Assembly: GCA_032433765.1 (NCBI GenBank)
Contig: JAVIAB010000049.1
Span: 22,535,403 to 22,599,402 of the forward strand
DNA length: 64,000 nt
Direction: 5' to 3'
From: Megaustenia siamemsis
Lineage: Eukaryota > Mollusca > Gastropoda > Stylommatophora > Ariophantidae
Positions 42,440 through 52,975 of this stretch are shown here, piece after piece. Each line of letters starts with the position of its first letter. Position 1 is the first letter of the stretch. The notes under the pieces are model-generated. The model worked only from the letters and a program-made list of their open reading frames with translations. It had not been told where the DNA came from and searched no databases. The translations under genes were made by a program, and so were the position numbers.

Positions 42440-42905
42440 GTTTTGTTTTATGTTTCTTATAGCTATATAACATAGCTCGTTACCAGCAGGGATAATTCTT
42501 TTGTTTTATGTTTCTTATAGCTATATAACATAGCTCGTTACCAGCAGGGATAATTGTTTTCTTTATGTTTCTTATAGCTATATAACATAGCTCGTTACCA
42601 ACAGGGATAATTAATTGTTTTTCTGTATGTTTCTTATAGCTATATAACATAGCTCGTTACCAACAGGGATAATTGTTTTCTTTATGTTTCTTATAGCTAT
42701 ATTACGTAGCTCGTTACCAAAAGGGATAATTGCTTTGTTTATGTTTCTTATAACTTAAAGGCATAACTCGCTATCAACAAGGATACTGATATATTTTTCT
42801 GTTTCATTTAAATACATAGCAGGGTTTTTACCAACAGGGATAATTCTTTTGTTTTATGTTTCTTATAACTGAAAAGCTTGGTCCGTAATTAACAAGGATA
42901 TTTCT
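42440..42905 (+). repeat. About 57-bp tandem repeat after exon J
   Basis: About seven units with TTATGTTTCTTATAGCTATA, TAACATAGCTCGTTACCA and ACAGGGATAATTG, drifting to the right. It begins within 15 bp of the exon J donor. Confidence 0.9.
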
Positions 42906-42924
42906 ATGTTTCTGTTTCTTATGC

Positions 42925-43570
42925 AACAATTCTATGTTAGAGGACACAGAGATGGGAATTCTCAAAACAATGTTGAACGCTCACTGGACATACTAAAAGA
43001 CTAATGAGGGCATTTCAAGTAGGCCAGCACGAAAAAGGTAGCCGCGATAGCTCAGTGGTTAGTGAACTGGACTACACAGGACAAGGGGTAGGGTTCGATC
43101 CCAACCGACGGCTTCCGGGTTCACCCAGCCTTAAATGGGTACCGAATTTTTTTCTGGGAAAGTAAAGCAGCACGGGCGTAATACCGACCACATTACCCCA
43201 AAAATCATGTGCTGAAGGTCTGTAAAATATAGGGTCACTAACACCATATTTCCCTATACGCCACTTGGCGGGACGGGAGTACTTTCCTTTTTTTTTTACA
43301 GCACGAAAAAGGAGCTTCTAAAAAGAAAAACCTGAAAGAAACAATTACATTTTTTGGACACATCATGAGAAGAGGAAAGTTGTAATACTTGGTTATAACT
43401 GGCAAAATACAGGGAAAGTGAGATCGCGAACGACAAGGAGAGAAAATAGAAGATACCTTGGTGTCATGGCATGTAAAACAGTCAACCACAGAATTGATAC
43501 GATGCAATGTGGAAAGAAGATTGTGGAAACACGTAATCTCATACACCAACCGCTATGGCACATGATGACG
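42925..43570 (+). mobile_element. LINE-Q fragment split by SINE-A
   Basis: The left part (42925-43038) corresponds to RGHRDGNSQNNVER-like sequence of the RRMLKVPW region in a shifted frame. The right part (43313-43570) gives FGHIMRRGKL-like sequence, then WHVKQSTTELIR-like sequence and a CATGATGACGATGG tail. A SINE-A sits between them. Confidence 0.75.
43039..43298 (+). mobile_element. SINE-A with 14-bp target-site duplication
   Basis: GCCGCGATAGCTCAGTGGTT (A box) and GGGTTCGATCCC (B box) at the left; the body ends in poly(T). CAGCACGAAAAAGG is found at 43025-43038 and 43299-43312. It is the cleanest + strand SINE-A in the window. Confidence 0.92.
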
Positions 43571-43589
43571 ATGGTGATGATAACTATAT

Positions 43590-43890
43590 AAAGTCAAACG
43601 TGATATTATCATGTGCCATACCGGTGGCGTAGGCAATCGTGTCCCTCCACAATCTTCTATCTACAGTGCATCGTATCAGTTCTGTTGTTGACTGTTTTCC
43701 ATGCCATGACACCAAGCTTTCCAGTATCTTCTTTCTTTGTCATCCACAATTTTTCTTTCCCTGTAGTTTGCCAGTTGTAACAAATATTCCAACTTTCCTC
43801 TTCTCCTGATGTCCTCAAAAACATTCGATTGTTTAATTCTGATGTTTTAAAAGAGCTCCCTGTTTGTGTTGAAATGTAAAATATGGAAAG
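43590..43890 (-). mobile_element. LINE-Q fragment
   Basis: The minus strand contains WHGKQSTTELIR-like sequence in shifted frames (GKLGVMAWKTVNNRTDTMHC) and the ATCATGTGCCATACC 3' end at 43608-43622. It is near, and inverted to, the preceding LINE-Q copy. 43890-43985 is unrecognised. Confidence 0.7.
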
Positions 43891-43987
43891 CAAATCTCTG
43901 ACAGTCGGAAAACCAGGGATAAAACCGTTAAATGCCACTTAATTTGGCTACATCCAAGTGGGTAAAGTTTGTTTAACGAGAGAAAAG

Positions 43988-46900
43988 AAGAGAGAGGTGT
44001 TCATGATAGCATCGTGAATAGGGAGGTGGAGGTAACAACCATCATATGTTGGTCATGTAATGAGAATGTTATATCCATTATGTTTTGGTCATGCAAGGAA
44101 GGTAACACGCTTTCTGTTTTGGTCATGCAAGGAAGGTAACATGTTTTCTGTTTGGGTCATGCAAGGAAGGTAACATGCTTTCTGTTTTGGCCATGCAAGG
44201 AAGGTAACGTACTTTCTATTTTGGTCATGCAAGGAAAATAACATCCATCTTAATTTATCCGTTGAATGAGAAGGTAACATCCATCATGTTTTGGTGATAC
44301 AGTGGGAAGATAACATCCATCTGTTTTGGTGATGCAGTGAGAAGGTAACATTTATCATGTTTTGGTGATGCAGTGAGAAGATAACATCTATCTGTTTTGG
44401 TGATGCAGTGAGAAGGTAACTTCCATCTGTTTTGGTGATGCAGTGAGAAGGTAACATCAATCATGTTTTGGTGATGCAGTGAGAAGGTAACATATATCAT
44501 GTTTGGTGATGCAGTGAGAAGGTAACATCCATCTGTTTTGGTGATGCAGTGAGAAGGTAACATTAATCATGTTTTGGTGATGCAATGAGAAGGTAACATC
44601 CATAATGTTTTGGTGATGCAGTGAGAAGGTAACATCAATCATGTTTTGGTGATGCAGTGAGAAGGTAACATCAATCATGTTTTGATGATGCAGTGAGAAG
44701 GTAACATCAATCATGTTTTGGTGATTCAGTGAGAAGGTAACATCAATCATGTTTTGGTGATGCAGTGAGAAGGTAACATCCATAATGTTTTGGTGATGCA
44801 GTGAGAAGGTAACATCCATAATGTTTTGGTGATGCAGTGAGAAGGTAACTTCAGTCATGTTTTGGTGATGCAGTGAGAAGGTAACATCAATCATGTTTTG
44901 GTGATGCAGTGAGAAGGTAACATCAATCATGTTTTGGTGATGCAGTGAGAAGGTAACATCAATCATGTTTTGGTGATGCGGTGAGAAGGTAACATCAATC
45001 ATGTTTTGGTGATGCAGTGAGAAGGTAACATCAATCATGTTTTGGTGATGCAGTGAGAAGGAAACATCCACCATGTTTTGGTGATGCCGTGAGAAAGTAA
45101 CATCTATCATGTTTTGGTGATGCCGTGAGAAGGTAACATCTATCTGTTTTGGTGATGCAGTGAGAAGGTAACTTCCATCATTTTGATGATGCAGTGAGAA
45201 GGTAACATATATCATGTTTTGGTGATGCAGTGAGAAGGTAACATCCATCTGTTTTGGTGATGCAGTGAGAAGGTAACATCAATCATGTTTTGGTGATGCA
45301 GTGAGAAGGTAACATCAATCATGTTTGGTGATGCAGTGACAAGGTAACATCAATCATGTTTTGGTGATGCAGTGAGAAGGTAACATTCATCTGTTTTGGT
45401 GATGCAGTGAGAAGGTAACATCAATCTTGTTTTGGTGATGCAGTGAGAAGGTAACATCAATCATGTTTTGGTGATGCAGTGAGAAGGTAACATCAATCAT
45501 GTTTTGGTGATGCAGTGAGAAGGTAACATATATCATGTTTTGGTGATACAGTGAGAAGGTAACATCAATCATGTTTTGGTGATGCAGTGAGAAGGTAACA
45601 TCAATCCTGTTTTGGTGATGCAGTGAGAAGGTAACAGCCATCATGTTTTGGTGATGCAGTGAGAAGGTAACATCCATCAGTTTAAGTGATGCAGTGAGAA
45701 GGTAACATCTATTCTGTTTTGGTGATGCAGTGAGAAGGTAACATCCATCTGTTTTGGTGATGCAGTGAGAAGGTAACATCTATCATGTTTAAGTGATATA
45801 GTGAGAAGGTAACATCCATCTATTTTGGTGATGCAGTGAGAAGGTAACATCAATCATGTTTGGTGATGCAGTGAGAAGGTAACATCAATCATGTTTTGGT
45901 GATGCAGTGAGAAGGTAACATCAATCATGTTTTGGTGATGCAGTGAGAAGGTACCATCAATCATGTTTGGTGATGCAGTGAGAAGGTAACATAATCATGT
46001 TTTGGTGATGCAGTGAGAAGGTAACTTCCATCATTTTTGGTGATGCAGTGAGAAGGTAACATATATCATGTTTGTTTGGTGATGCAGTGAGAAGGTAACA
46101 TCCATCTGTTTTGGTGATGCAGTGAGAACGTAACATCAATCATGTTTTGGTGATGCAGTGAGAAGGTAACATCAATCATGTTTTGGTGATGCAGTGAGAA
46201 GGACACATCCATAATGTTTTGGTGATGCAGTGAGAAGGTAACATCCATCTGTTTTGGTGATCCAGTGAGAAGGTAACATCAATCATGTTTTGGTGATGCA
46301 GTGAGAAGGTAACATCAATCATGTTTTGGTGATGCAGTGAGAAGGACACATCCATAATGTTTTGGTGATGCAGTGAGAAGGTAACATCAATCATGTTTTG
46401 GTGATGCAGTGAGAAGGTAACATCCATCTGTTTTGGTGATGCAGTGAGAAGGTAACATCAATCATGTTTTGGTGATGCAGTGAGAAGGTAACATCAATCA
46501 TGTTTTGGTGATGCAGTGAGAAGCTAACATCCATCAGTTTAAGTGATACAGTGAGAAGGTAACATCAATCATGTTTTGGTGATGCAGTGAGAAGGTAACA
46601 TCTATTCTGTTTTGGTGATGCAGTGAGAAGGTAACATCTACTGTTTTGGTGATGCAGTGAGAAGGTAACATCCATCTGTTTTGGTGATGCAGTGAGAAGG
46701 TAACATCTATCATGTTTTGGTGATGCAGTGAGAAGGTAACATCCATATGTTTTAGTGATGCAGTGAGAAGGTAACATCAATCATGTTTTGGTGATGCAGT
46801 GAGAAGGTAACATCAATCATGTTTTGGTGATGCAGTGAGAAGGTAACATCAATCATGTTTTGGTGATGCAGTGAGAAGGTACCATCAATCATGTTTTGGT

Positions 46901-47275
46901 GATGCAGTGAGAAGGTAACATTAATCATGTTTTGGTGATGCAGTGAGAAGGTAACAGCCATCATGTTTTGGTGATGCAGTGAGAAGGCAACTTCAATCAT
47001 GTTTTGGTGATGCAATGAGAAGGTAACATCCATTATCTTTTGGTTATGCAATGAGAGGGTAACATCCATTATGTCTTGGTCATGCAGTGTGGAGGGAAGA
47101 GCTGGAATGCATCATAACAACAGAGAAATCGAGGAAAGAAAAGAACCAGAAAAACATATAGAAATAGTTTCAGAATAGTTTGATAAAAAGATAAAGAACA
47201 ATTGCAGAACACAGTGACGGAGAGACATGATCACCTAAGCCAGCAGGTACGGCGCTTGATTATGATTATGAGACT
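43988..47275 (+). mobile_element. LINE-Q copy hosting a 3-kb array
   Basis: Left flank GGAGGTAACAACCATCATAT and GTTGGTCATGTAATGAGAA aligns with GGAAGAAACAATCATCATTA and TTTGGCCATGTAATGAGAAG of the 9765 copy. Right flank GGAAGAGCTGGAATGCATCA and AACAACAGAGAAATCGAGG aligns with GGAATATATTGTAACAACTG and AAAAATTGAGGG. The remainder ends RRDMIT and ASRYGA, normal LINE-Q. The array therefore lies between FGHVMR and EQLEYI of one element. Confidence 0.78.
44045..47090 (+). repeat. 36-bp minisatellite, 3.0 kb
   Basis: About 83 units of TGTTTTGGTGATGCAGTGAG plus AAGGTAACATCAATCA; left units have TGGTCATGCAAGGAAGG. The minus-strand frame DVTFSLHHQNMI repeats because the period is 36. Each unit contains GCAG and AGGTAAC, resembling an acceptor and a donor 10 bp apart. 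Confidence 0.95.
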
Positions 47276-47374
47276 TCAGTTTTTAAAAAATGTACGCCTA
47301 CATCTCGTCATGTAGGCCATCCATTGCAGCATACCCTGAGTCAGGCCCACACGTTTACTTTATCATTCATCATC

Positions 47375-48145
47375 ATAATCATCATCATCAAGTACTGGAC
47401 CTGTTGGCATAGGTGATCATGTCTCTCCACAACTTTCGATCTCGACAGTTATTTATAATTTCTGTTGTTGACCTTCTGCCAAGCCATTCTCTTAAGTGTC
47501 TGTTATTGTTTCTCTTTACTTCCATCTATCTCCTCGTCCCTCAATTTTTCCAGTTGTTACAATATTTTCCAGTTGTTCTCTTCTCATTAAATGGCCAAAA
47601 AATGATGATTGTTTCTTCATAATATTGGAAATTAGCTCTCTTTTTGCTTTGACCTCTTTCAGAACGTTTCCATTGCTCTTCTTAGCTGTCCATGGAATTC
47701 TCAACATTATTCCGTAAAACCACATGTCTACAGACTCCAGTGATTTTCTTGTCTGTTGTCCTATTCTCCATGATTCACATCCATATGTTAAGACTGACAC
47801 TACATAACATTTAAGAACTCATTTTCTTGTTTCTATTGTCAACAATAGATTGTATAGTATCTTCTCATTTTTGAAAAGCTGCTTTTGCCTGAGCCATTCT
47901 GCATCTCACCTCTTTTGTACATCTTCCGTCTGAGGTTAACAAAGTTCCCAAATATTTAAATCATTTACCTGTTTTAATATTGTTCCACTTGTCTTTATTT
48001 TGCTCTGAGGTGATGTCTTCTTCTTTCTTGTTACCATTACTTCTGTCTTTCTGTTATTAAGGCTGAGTCCTGTATTTTCCATTACTTTGTCATTACATTG
48101 TCCTATATTAGACTTGCCATGACTTTCACTTTCATATATTACTTA
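47375..48145 (-). mobile_element. LINE-Q copy
   Basis: The minus strand reads YGCESWRIGQQTRKSLESVD, MWFYGIMLRIPWTAKKSNGN and ISNIMKKQSSFFGHLMRREQ. The tail is ATCATCATCATCAAG at the left. It ends about 80 bp before exon K. Confidence 0.8.
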
Positions 48146-48225
48146 GAGTTTGCCGTAGGTATTTCGTAAGATTGTTTCATGACCTCTCCTATCATTTCAC
48201 TTCGGTTCTGGTATTTATGTTTCAG

Positions 48226-48382
48226 AGAACAAGTTGTTCTGGGTGGACGCCTTTGCTGACAAGATCAGCGTAATAGACCTGGGAAGTAAGGAGATAACCG
48301 TCTTGATAGCGGAGCCTGAGACCCATTACTTCTCAATAGACGTGAATGGTCAATATTTGTACGTGACTGACTGGAAGAAGAA
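48226..48382 (+). CDS. LRP exon K: YWTD propeller 2, blade 5 and start of blade 6
   Basis: The acceptor is GTTTCAG and the donor GTAAGT follows 48382; 157 nt, phase 1 in and phase 2 out. It encodes ENKLFWVDAFADKISVIDLG, then EPETHYFSIDVNG and QYLYVTDWKK. LFWVD and LYVTDW are the two core motifs. The last roughly 25 nt of the exon plus its donor are repeated about nine more times downstream (48383-48835). If the true donor were skipped, translation would meet TAA at once after DWKKK. Confidence 0.93.
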
Positions 48383-48835
48383 GTAAGTTTATGGTTATTC
48401 AATATTTGTACGTGACTGACTCAAAGAAGTAAGTTTCTGATTGGTCAATATCTGTACGTGACTGACTGGAAGATGAAGTAAGTTTATGATTGGTCAATAT
48501 CTGTACGTGACTGACTGAAAGAAGAAGTACGTTCTGATTGGTCAATATCTGTACGTGACTGACTGAAAGAAGAAGTAAGTTTATGATTGGTCAATATCTG
48601 TACGTGACTGACTGAAAGTAGAAGTAAGTTTCTGATTGGTCAATGTATGTACGTGACTGACTGAAAGAAGAGGTAAGTTTCTGATTGGTCAATGTGTGTA
48701 CGTGACTGACTGAAAGAAGAAGTAAGTTTCTGATTGGTCAATGTCTGTACGTGACTGACTGAAAGAAGAAGTAAGTTTCTGATTGGTCAATATCTGTACG
48801 TGACTGACTGGAAGAAGTAAGTTTACTGGTATGTA
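48383..48835 (+). repeat. 49-bp array copying the exon K 5' splice site
   Basis: TACGTGAC occurs at about 48360 (in the exon), 48409, 48455, 48504, 48552, 48601, 48650, 48699, 48748 and 48797. Each is followed by a GACTGRAAG.. block and GTAAGTTT, the donor. The units therefore carry the last roughly 25 nt of exon K plus its donor. Confidence 0.93.
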
Positions 48836-48867
48836 ATTTAAAGGTAGAACTTTATATGGAGGGGAAA

Positions 48868-48869
48868 TA

Positions 48870-48900
<31 letters not shown>
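48868..48900 (+). repeat. (GA)n run
   Basis: About 13 GA units and then GAAAGAGACAAATAGAGAGG. 48900-49050 has no other recognised feature. Confidence 0.9.
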
Positions 48901-49051
48901 CAAATAGAGAGGAGATGAAGGAATGAGAAAGAAGAAATGGACCTGTAGAAAATATAGAAAAATTAAAAATTAACTTACGAACATAGCACTTTTGCAAATA
49001 CTATTTAATTAATCTAGAATTCTCTTATACTTTTTTGACACGGGTGGGGGA

Positions 49052-49385
49052 GGGCGACTAGGTAGCCTAGTTGGGAAAACCCCACGACTGGACTACCGAC
49101 GTTCAGACAATCCCGTGTTCGGGTTCCCCCTGGAAGCAGTGCGAGTTGTAGTCGTGGTTGGAAAAAAAAATACCCCCCGCGGTCGACCCAGCCGCTGGCG
49201 GAAATTGGGTATCAGGGTAGTACTCTAAGAAGGCGAGGAATGCCGCCTCGCATCGTGAGTTTCGATGCTTGAAGCGACAATATCCAGATGTCTCCGAACA
49301 CTTCTGGATAAGAGGCCACACGCACATATGGTTGAACACTAGCGGGATGAGACCCCCGATTCAAATCTTGTACTTGAGGCAAAAA
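49052..49385 (+). mobile_element. SINE-B copy
   Basis: GACTAGGTAGCCTAGTTGGG head, B-box-like CCCGTGTTCGGGTTCC, and the CAGCCGCTGGCGG and GGAATGCCGCCTCGCATCG body. The head is single here, unlike the copy at 2088. Confidence 0.8.
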
Positions 49386-49399
49386 ATAATAAATGAATA

Positions 49400-49860
49400 T
49401 TTTTTAGTTATTGAGTTATTTGCGGGTTATCATCATTGCACTCCGAACATGTCCATAGGTGTTCAGATCCCCTCCTCAGCAATTCCCGCAGTGTCCAGCG
49501 ACTGACGACTCCAGTTCTATGTTGGTTGATAAGTCTTCTTACACGGCCACCAAGTTTCTCATTTCTGGCTGTGCCCATCTTAACTCCCATTTCCATCATC
49601 CGAAGAAGTGACGTGGATCTGTGTTTGTCGAAGTCCTGTGCTCTTCCAACATCTCGAAGGGCATTGATGATGTCCGCCCGATCCATCGGTTGCCCGTCCT
49701 CAACGACAGCGCAGCTAGCCAACCTGTCCGCTCTCTCATTCCCCGTACTCCCGCATGTCCAGGGACATAGACAAAGGTGACCTTACGTATTTGGATTTCT
49801 GCAACGACTCTACCCATTGCATGCGTACATAGCCCGCCTCCACTTTTTTTATCATGCTCA
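49400..49860 (-). mobile_element. LINE-H fragment, single-unit version
   Basis: The minus strand reads VTFVYVPGHAGVRG, RLAALSLRTGN in one frame and ASCAVVEDGQPMDRADIINA in another, then RDVGRAQDFDKHRSTSLLRM and RRLINQHRTGVVSRWTLREL. PGHAGVRGNERAD is the RNase H end motif. The tail TTATTGAGTTATT is at 49406-49421. The GQPMDRAD segment is present once. Confidence 0.82.
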
Positions 49861-49984
49861 TTGAATATTTTTATGGAGGGGAACCTTCGAGCCGATAAAT
49901 CAGCGAATCATTTCAGAGAAGGAGGTATGTTCACAGGACTCGGGAAAAATCATAAATAATCAACAACAGAAATAAAACAACAAT

Positions 49985-50735
49985 TCACAAACAGCAGAAA
50001 TAGATTCAAGGTGCAACAAAAACTTGTCAAACCGTTGGACAGCTATCAAGACAATTGTCCATCAAGAAAATAAATCTAGAGGCTAAACGGACACTATACA
50101 ATACAATCTTCATCCCGACGTTGTGCTACCAATGCCAGACCTGGACTCTTGACTCAAAAGCAATAAGAGAAATAGTCACTAACAATGAAATGTGTCAGAC
50201 GAATGATAGGAAACAGCCTGGGAGATACGATCACAAACAAGAACTGAGAACCAAAAAAAAAAGTAAAAAAAAATAAAGAGCCCCCGTCACGCCAAGTGGC
50301 GTTTAGGGAATATGGTGATAGTGACCAAAAAAATTTACAGACCTTCGGCACATGATTTTTGGCGTAATGTAGTCGGTATTAGCCCGTGCCGCTTTACTTT
50401 CCCAGAAAAAAATCAGGTACCCATTAAAGGCTGGGTGAACCTGGAAGCCTTCGGTTGGGATCGAACCCTACCTCTTATCCTTTGTAGTCCAGTTCACTAA
50501 CCACTGAGCCATCGTGGCTACAGAACTGAGAACAAAGCTATGAATAATTCCGGTCATTGAGTACATAAAGAACTAACAGATAAAATGGTTTGATCATTTG
50601 AAAGGACAGAAAGATCAAAATATAGCCCCAACAAGTCTTCAATAAACAAAAAGAAAACACAGAAATCAAGGGTTGACCACGAAAATAAAGGATTGAAAGA
50701 AAATTAGAAACTCTAGAAAACATAGAATCAGTCAC
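49985..50735 (+). mobile_element. LINE-U copy split by SINE-A
   Basis: The left part reads SIKKINLEAKRTLYNTIFIP, TLCYQCQTWTLDSKAIRE and CQTNDRKQPGRYDHKQELR; the right part resumes ELRTKL and continues with FDHLKGQKDQ-like sequence. A SINE-A lies between 50252 and 50521. Confidence 0.8.
50252..50521 (-). mobile_element. SINE-A with perfect 12-bp TSD
   Basis: AGAACTGAGAAC occurs at 50240-50251 and 50522-50533. The head at the right (ACTAACCACTGAGCCATCGT) and B box (GGGATCGAACCC) are intact; A-rich tail at the left. It interrupts LINE-U coding sequence. Confidence 0.93.
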
Positions 50736-50754
50736 TCTTATATTATATAATCAA

Positions 50755-51035
50755 TTTGTGCCCGTATCTGAAACAGACAAATCGGCAGATCTAAACTACG
50801 TTATAGAGATATCTGTAAATCATCTCTGAATGAATTCTCCATCTGTGAGTATAACTGGGAACATCTGGCAAGTGATCGCACATCATGGAGAGCATGTATA
50901 AGGAATGGTATAACATCATCTAAGACTGTGCTAAGGCAAAACTTAGAAGAGGAAAAGACTCATGAAAAAGGATGGAAAACCCTGTGCATCAGTGGGCCTG
51001 ACTTGTTCTTCCTGTGGCCATGTTTGTCAAACATC
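50755..51035 (+). mobile_element. LINE-X C-terminal fragment
   Basis: Reads RQIGRSKLRYRDICKSSLNE, then SICEYNWEHLASDRTSWRAC and IRNGITSS, a known C-terminal style of non-LTR proteins (GRPxLRYRDxxK.. W..LAxDRxxWR). It resumes after the LINE-Q insertion at about 51301. 51320-51590 has no clear feature. Confidence 0.7.
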
Positions 51036-51300
51036 ATCATCATCATCATGTGCCATACCGGTTGGCGTAGGTGATCACGTCCCTCCACAATCTTCTATCC
51101 ACAGTGCATCGTATCAGTTCTGTTGTTGACTGTTTTCCATGCCATGACACCAAGCTATCCAGTATTTTCTCTCTTTGTCGCCCGCGATCCCTCTTTCCTT
51201 TTATTTTGCCAGTTGTAACCAAGTATTCCAACTGTCTTCTTCTCATGATGTGCCCGCAAAATGTTGATTGCTTCTTTCTGAAGTTTTTTAAGAGCTTTGT
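51036..51300 (-). mobile_element. LINE-Q insertion with 13-bp TSD
   Basis: TTTGTCAAACATC occurs at 51023-51035 and 51301-51313. The insertion is 265 bp, has its (ATG)n tail at 51036-51050, and encodes on minus KNFRKKQSTFCGHIMRRRQL and DSLVSWHGKQSTTELIR. It is a classic 5'-truncated LINE insertion. Confidence 0.92.
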
Positions 51301-51589
51301 TTTGTCAAACATCGGTATATAGAATTAGCCACGAGTTCAACAAATATAAATCCTTAAAAAAATACACAATAGCCTCAACTAAACCGTCTGACAAGACGAA
51401 AAGCGCCATGGTGATGTGGCCAGAAATCAGAACATAAAGTGGTAACAAACCCACAAGCAAGGTCCATATTTAGACTTGGGTTTGTCCCAAAGCTTTCTCC
51501 TTTCTTCACTTCCTCCTGTAACCGTTTGGTTGTCGAGGAAGATATTAGATTCTGATTCACGCCCTTTTGTCGGTCTTCAACTAACACTT

Positions 51590-51968
51590 TCAGCTCCCTG
51601 TGGATCATAGGTCCTCCACAAACACTTTCAGCTCACTGTGGATCATAGGTCCTCCACAAACACTTTCAGCTCACTGTGGATCATAGGTCCTCCACATACA
51701 CTTTCAGCTCACTGTGGATCATAGGTCCTCCACAAACACTTTCAGCTCCCTGTGGATCATAGGTCCTCCACATACACTTTCAGCTCACTATGGATCATAG
51801 GTCCTCCACAAACACTTTCAGCTCACTGTGGATCATATGTCCTCCACATACACTTTCAGCTCACTGTGGATCATAGGTCCTCCACATACACTTTCAGCTC
51901 ACTGTGGATCATAGGTCCTCCACATACACTTTCAGCTCACTGTGGATCATAGGTCCTCCACATACACT
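51590..51968 (-). repeat. 38-bp array seeded in LINE-R 3' end, second instance
   Basis: About ten units of CACTTTCAGCTCACTGTGGA plus TCATAGGTCCTCCACAWA. The last unit runs into ACACTTTCCAATTCGTTCTG, LINE-R. The period and segment are the same as in the 5845-6190 array, but the units carry a different set of substitutions (GGATCATAGGTCC). Confidence 0.9.
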
Positions 51969-52405
51969 TTCCAATTCGTTCTGTTTCTTGCCATTCTTTT
52001 AAAATCATTCCGTGTCTTCCCCATCATCTTCATTTCTGCTTCCATCTATCTTCTCCAAGAATTCCTTGGTCTTCCTCTTGTCTTTTCCCCTTAGGATTCC
52101 AAAAACGGGCCTGTTGTGTAATGCTCTCAGGTAACTTCCGTAGTGTGTGTCCTATCCAGCGCCATCGTCTTCGCTGTATCTCTTTATCCACTGGTATTTG
52201 ACTGGTACATTTCCATAATTCTATGTTAGTGATTGTGCCATGCCTTTACCATCCTTTTACTCTGAGTAAGCATCCATTAATGAAGGTCTGTATCTTCATA
52301 ATTGTCATTACTTTTATAGTTCTCCATATTTCAGAGCCGTATAATAGGATTGACAGCGGAGTTGAAAATGTTTGTTTTTGTATTTAACCTACTTCTTTGG
52401 AAATA
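51960..52405 (-). mobile_element. LINE-R fragment
   Basis: The minus strand matches TFINGCLLRVKGW-like, [20 protein letters not shown] and [23 protein letters not shown] sequence with frame breaks. Confidence 0.78.
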
Positions 52406-52474
52406 AATAGTTATCTTTCTAATATCAAGAAATAACAGCAAATAACAACAAACAACAACACATAATAAACACAG

Positions 52475-52572
52475 ATCAGCCTATGACAACCTGCACCATC
52501 AACGCAAGAGACAGAGCGGAATGGCGAGCCATTGTAGCCAACCTTCAATGCGGAGACGGCACTCAATGATGA
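52475..52572 (+). mobile_element. LINE-P terminal scrap
   Basis: Reads DQPMTTCTINARDRAEWRAI and VANLQCGDGTQ, a stop and TGATGATAACG tail. Only about 100 bp. 52573-52850 has no recognised feature. Confidence 0.7.
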
Positions 52573-52849
52573 TAACGATCAATAAGCACGGTATCCTTCT
52601 TGTTCAACAGGAAGCACTAACAGGCTACCTGGTCCGGAAGCGACAAAAGTTGTTAGGACTTAAGATCCAAAAGGTCACCTGGTTCCCCTATTTTAAAAAT
52701 GCGAATTTTCAACTGCGTTTTATTTTAAACGGAACAAAAATTGAAATTTATAAGACGTGATTTGACAGGAAATATAAAAAATGAAACAGAATTCTCCTGT
52801 TCAAAACGGCACATATAGTCAGCGGGGCAGAATTGAGAAAAATAATAGA

Positions 52850-52975
52850 AAAAATGGTATGGTAGAAGCTTTACGTGATTAGTAGGCAATACAGATTTGA
52901 ACGACGTTTCGTCTCAATAGGCCTTCAGCAGGAACAAACAAACAACAACGCACACACAGATATGTAAGTAAATAA
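52850..52975 (-). repeat. Element N copy
   Basis: ATGGTATGGTAGAAGCTTTA, CGTGATTAGTAGG, GAACGACGTTTCGTCTCAAT and AGGCCTTCAGCAGGAACAAA, followed by CAACAACGCACACACAG. 52976-53250 has no recognised feature. Confidence 0.65.

Noticed and set aside
43039..43110. True tRNA gene with A and B boxes
   Set aside because: The head does not fold into a full cloverleaf by eye, continues into a SINE body and has target-site duplications; it is a SINE promoter.
44457..45248. 263-codon minus-strand frame with repeating MIDVTFSLHHQN
   Set aside because: It arises from the 36-bp period being divisible by three and is interrupted irregularly by length changes; the array derives from LINE-Q on the other strand.
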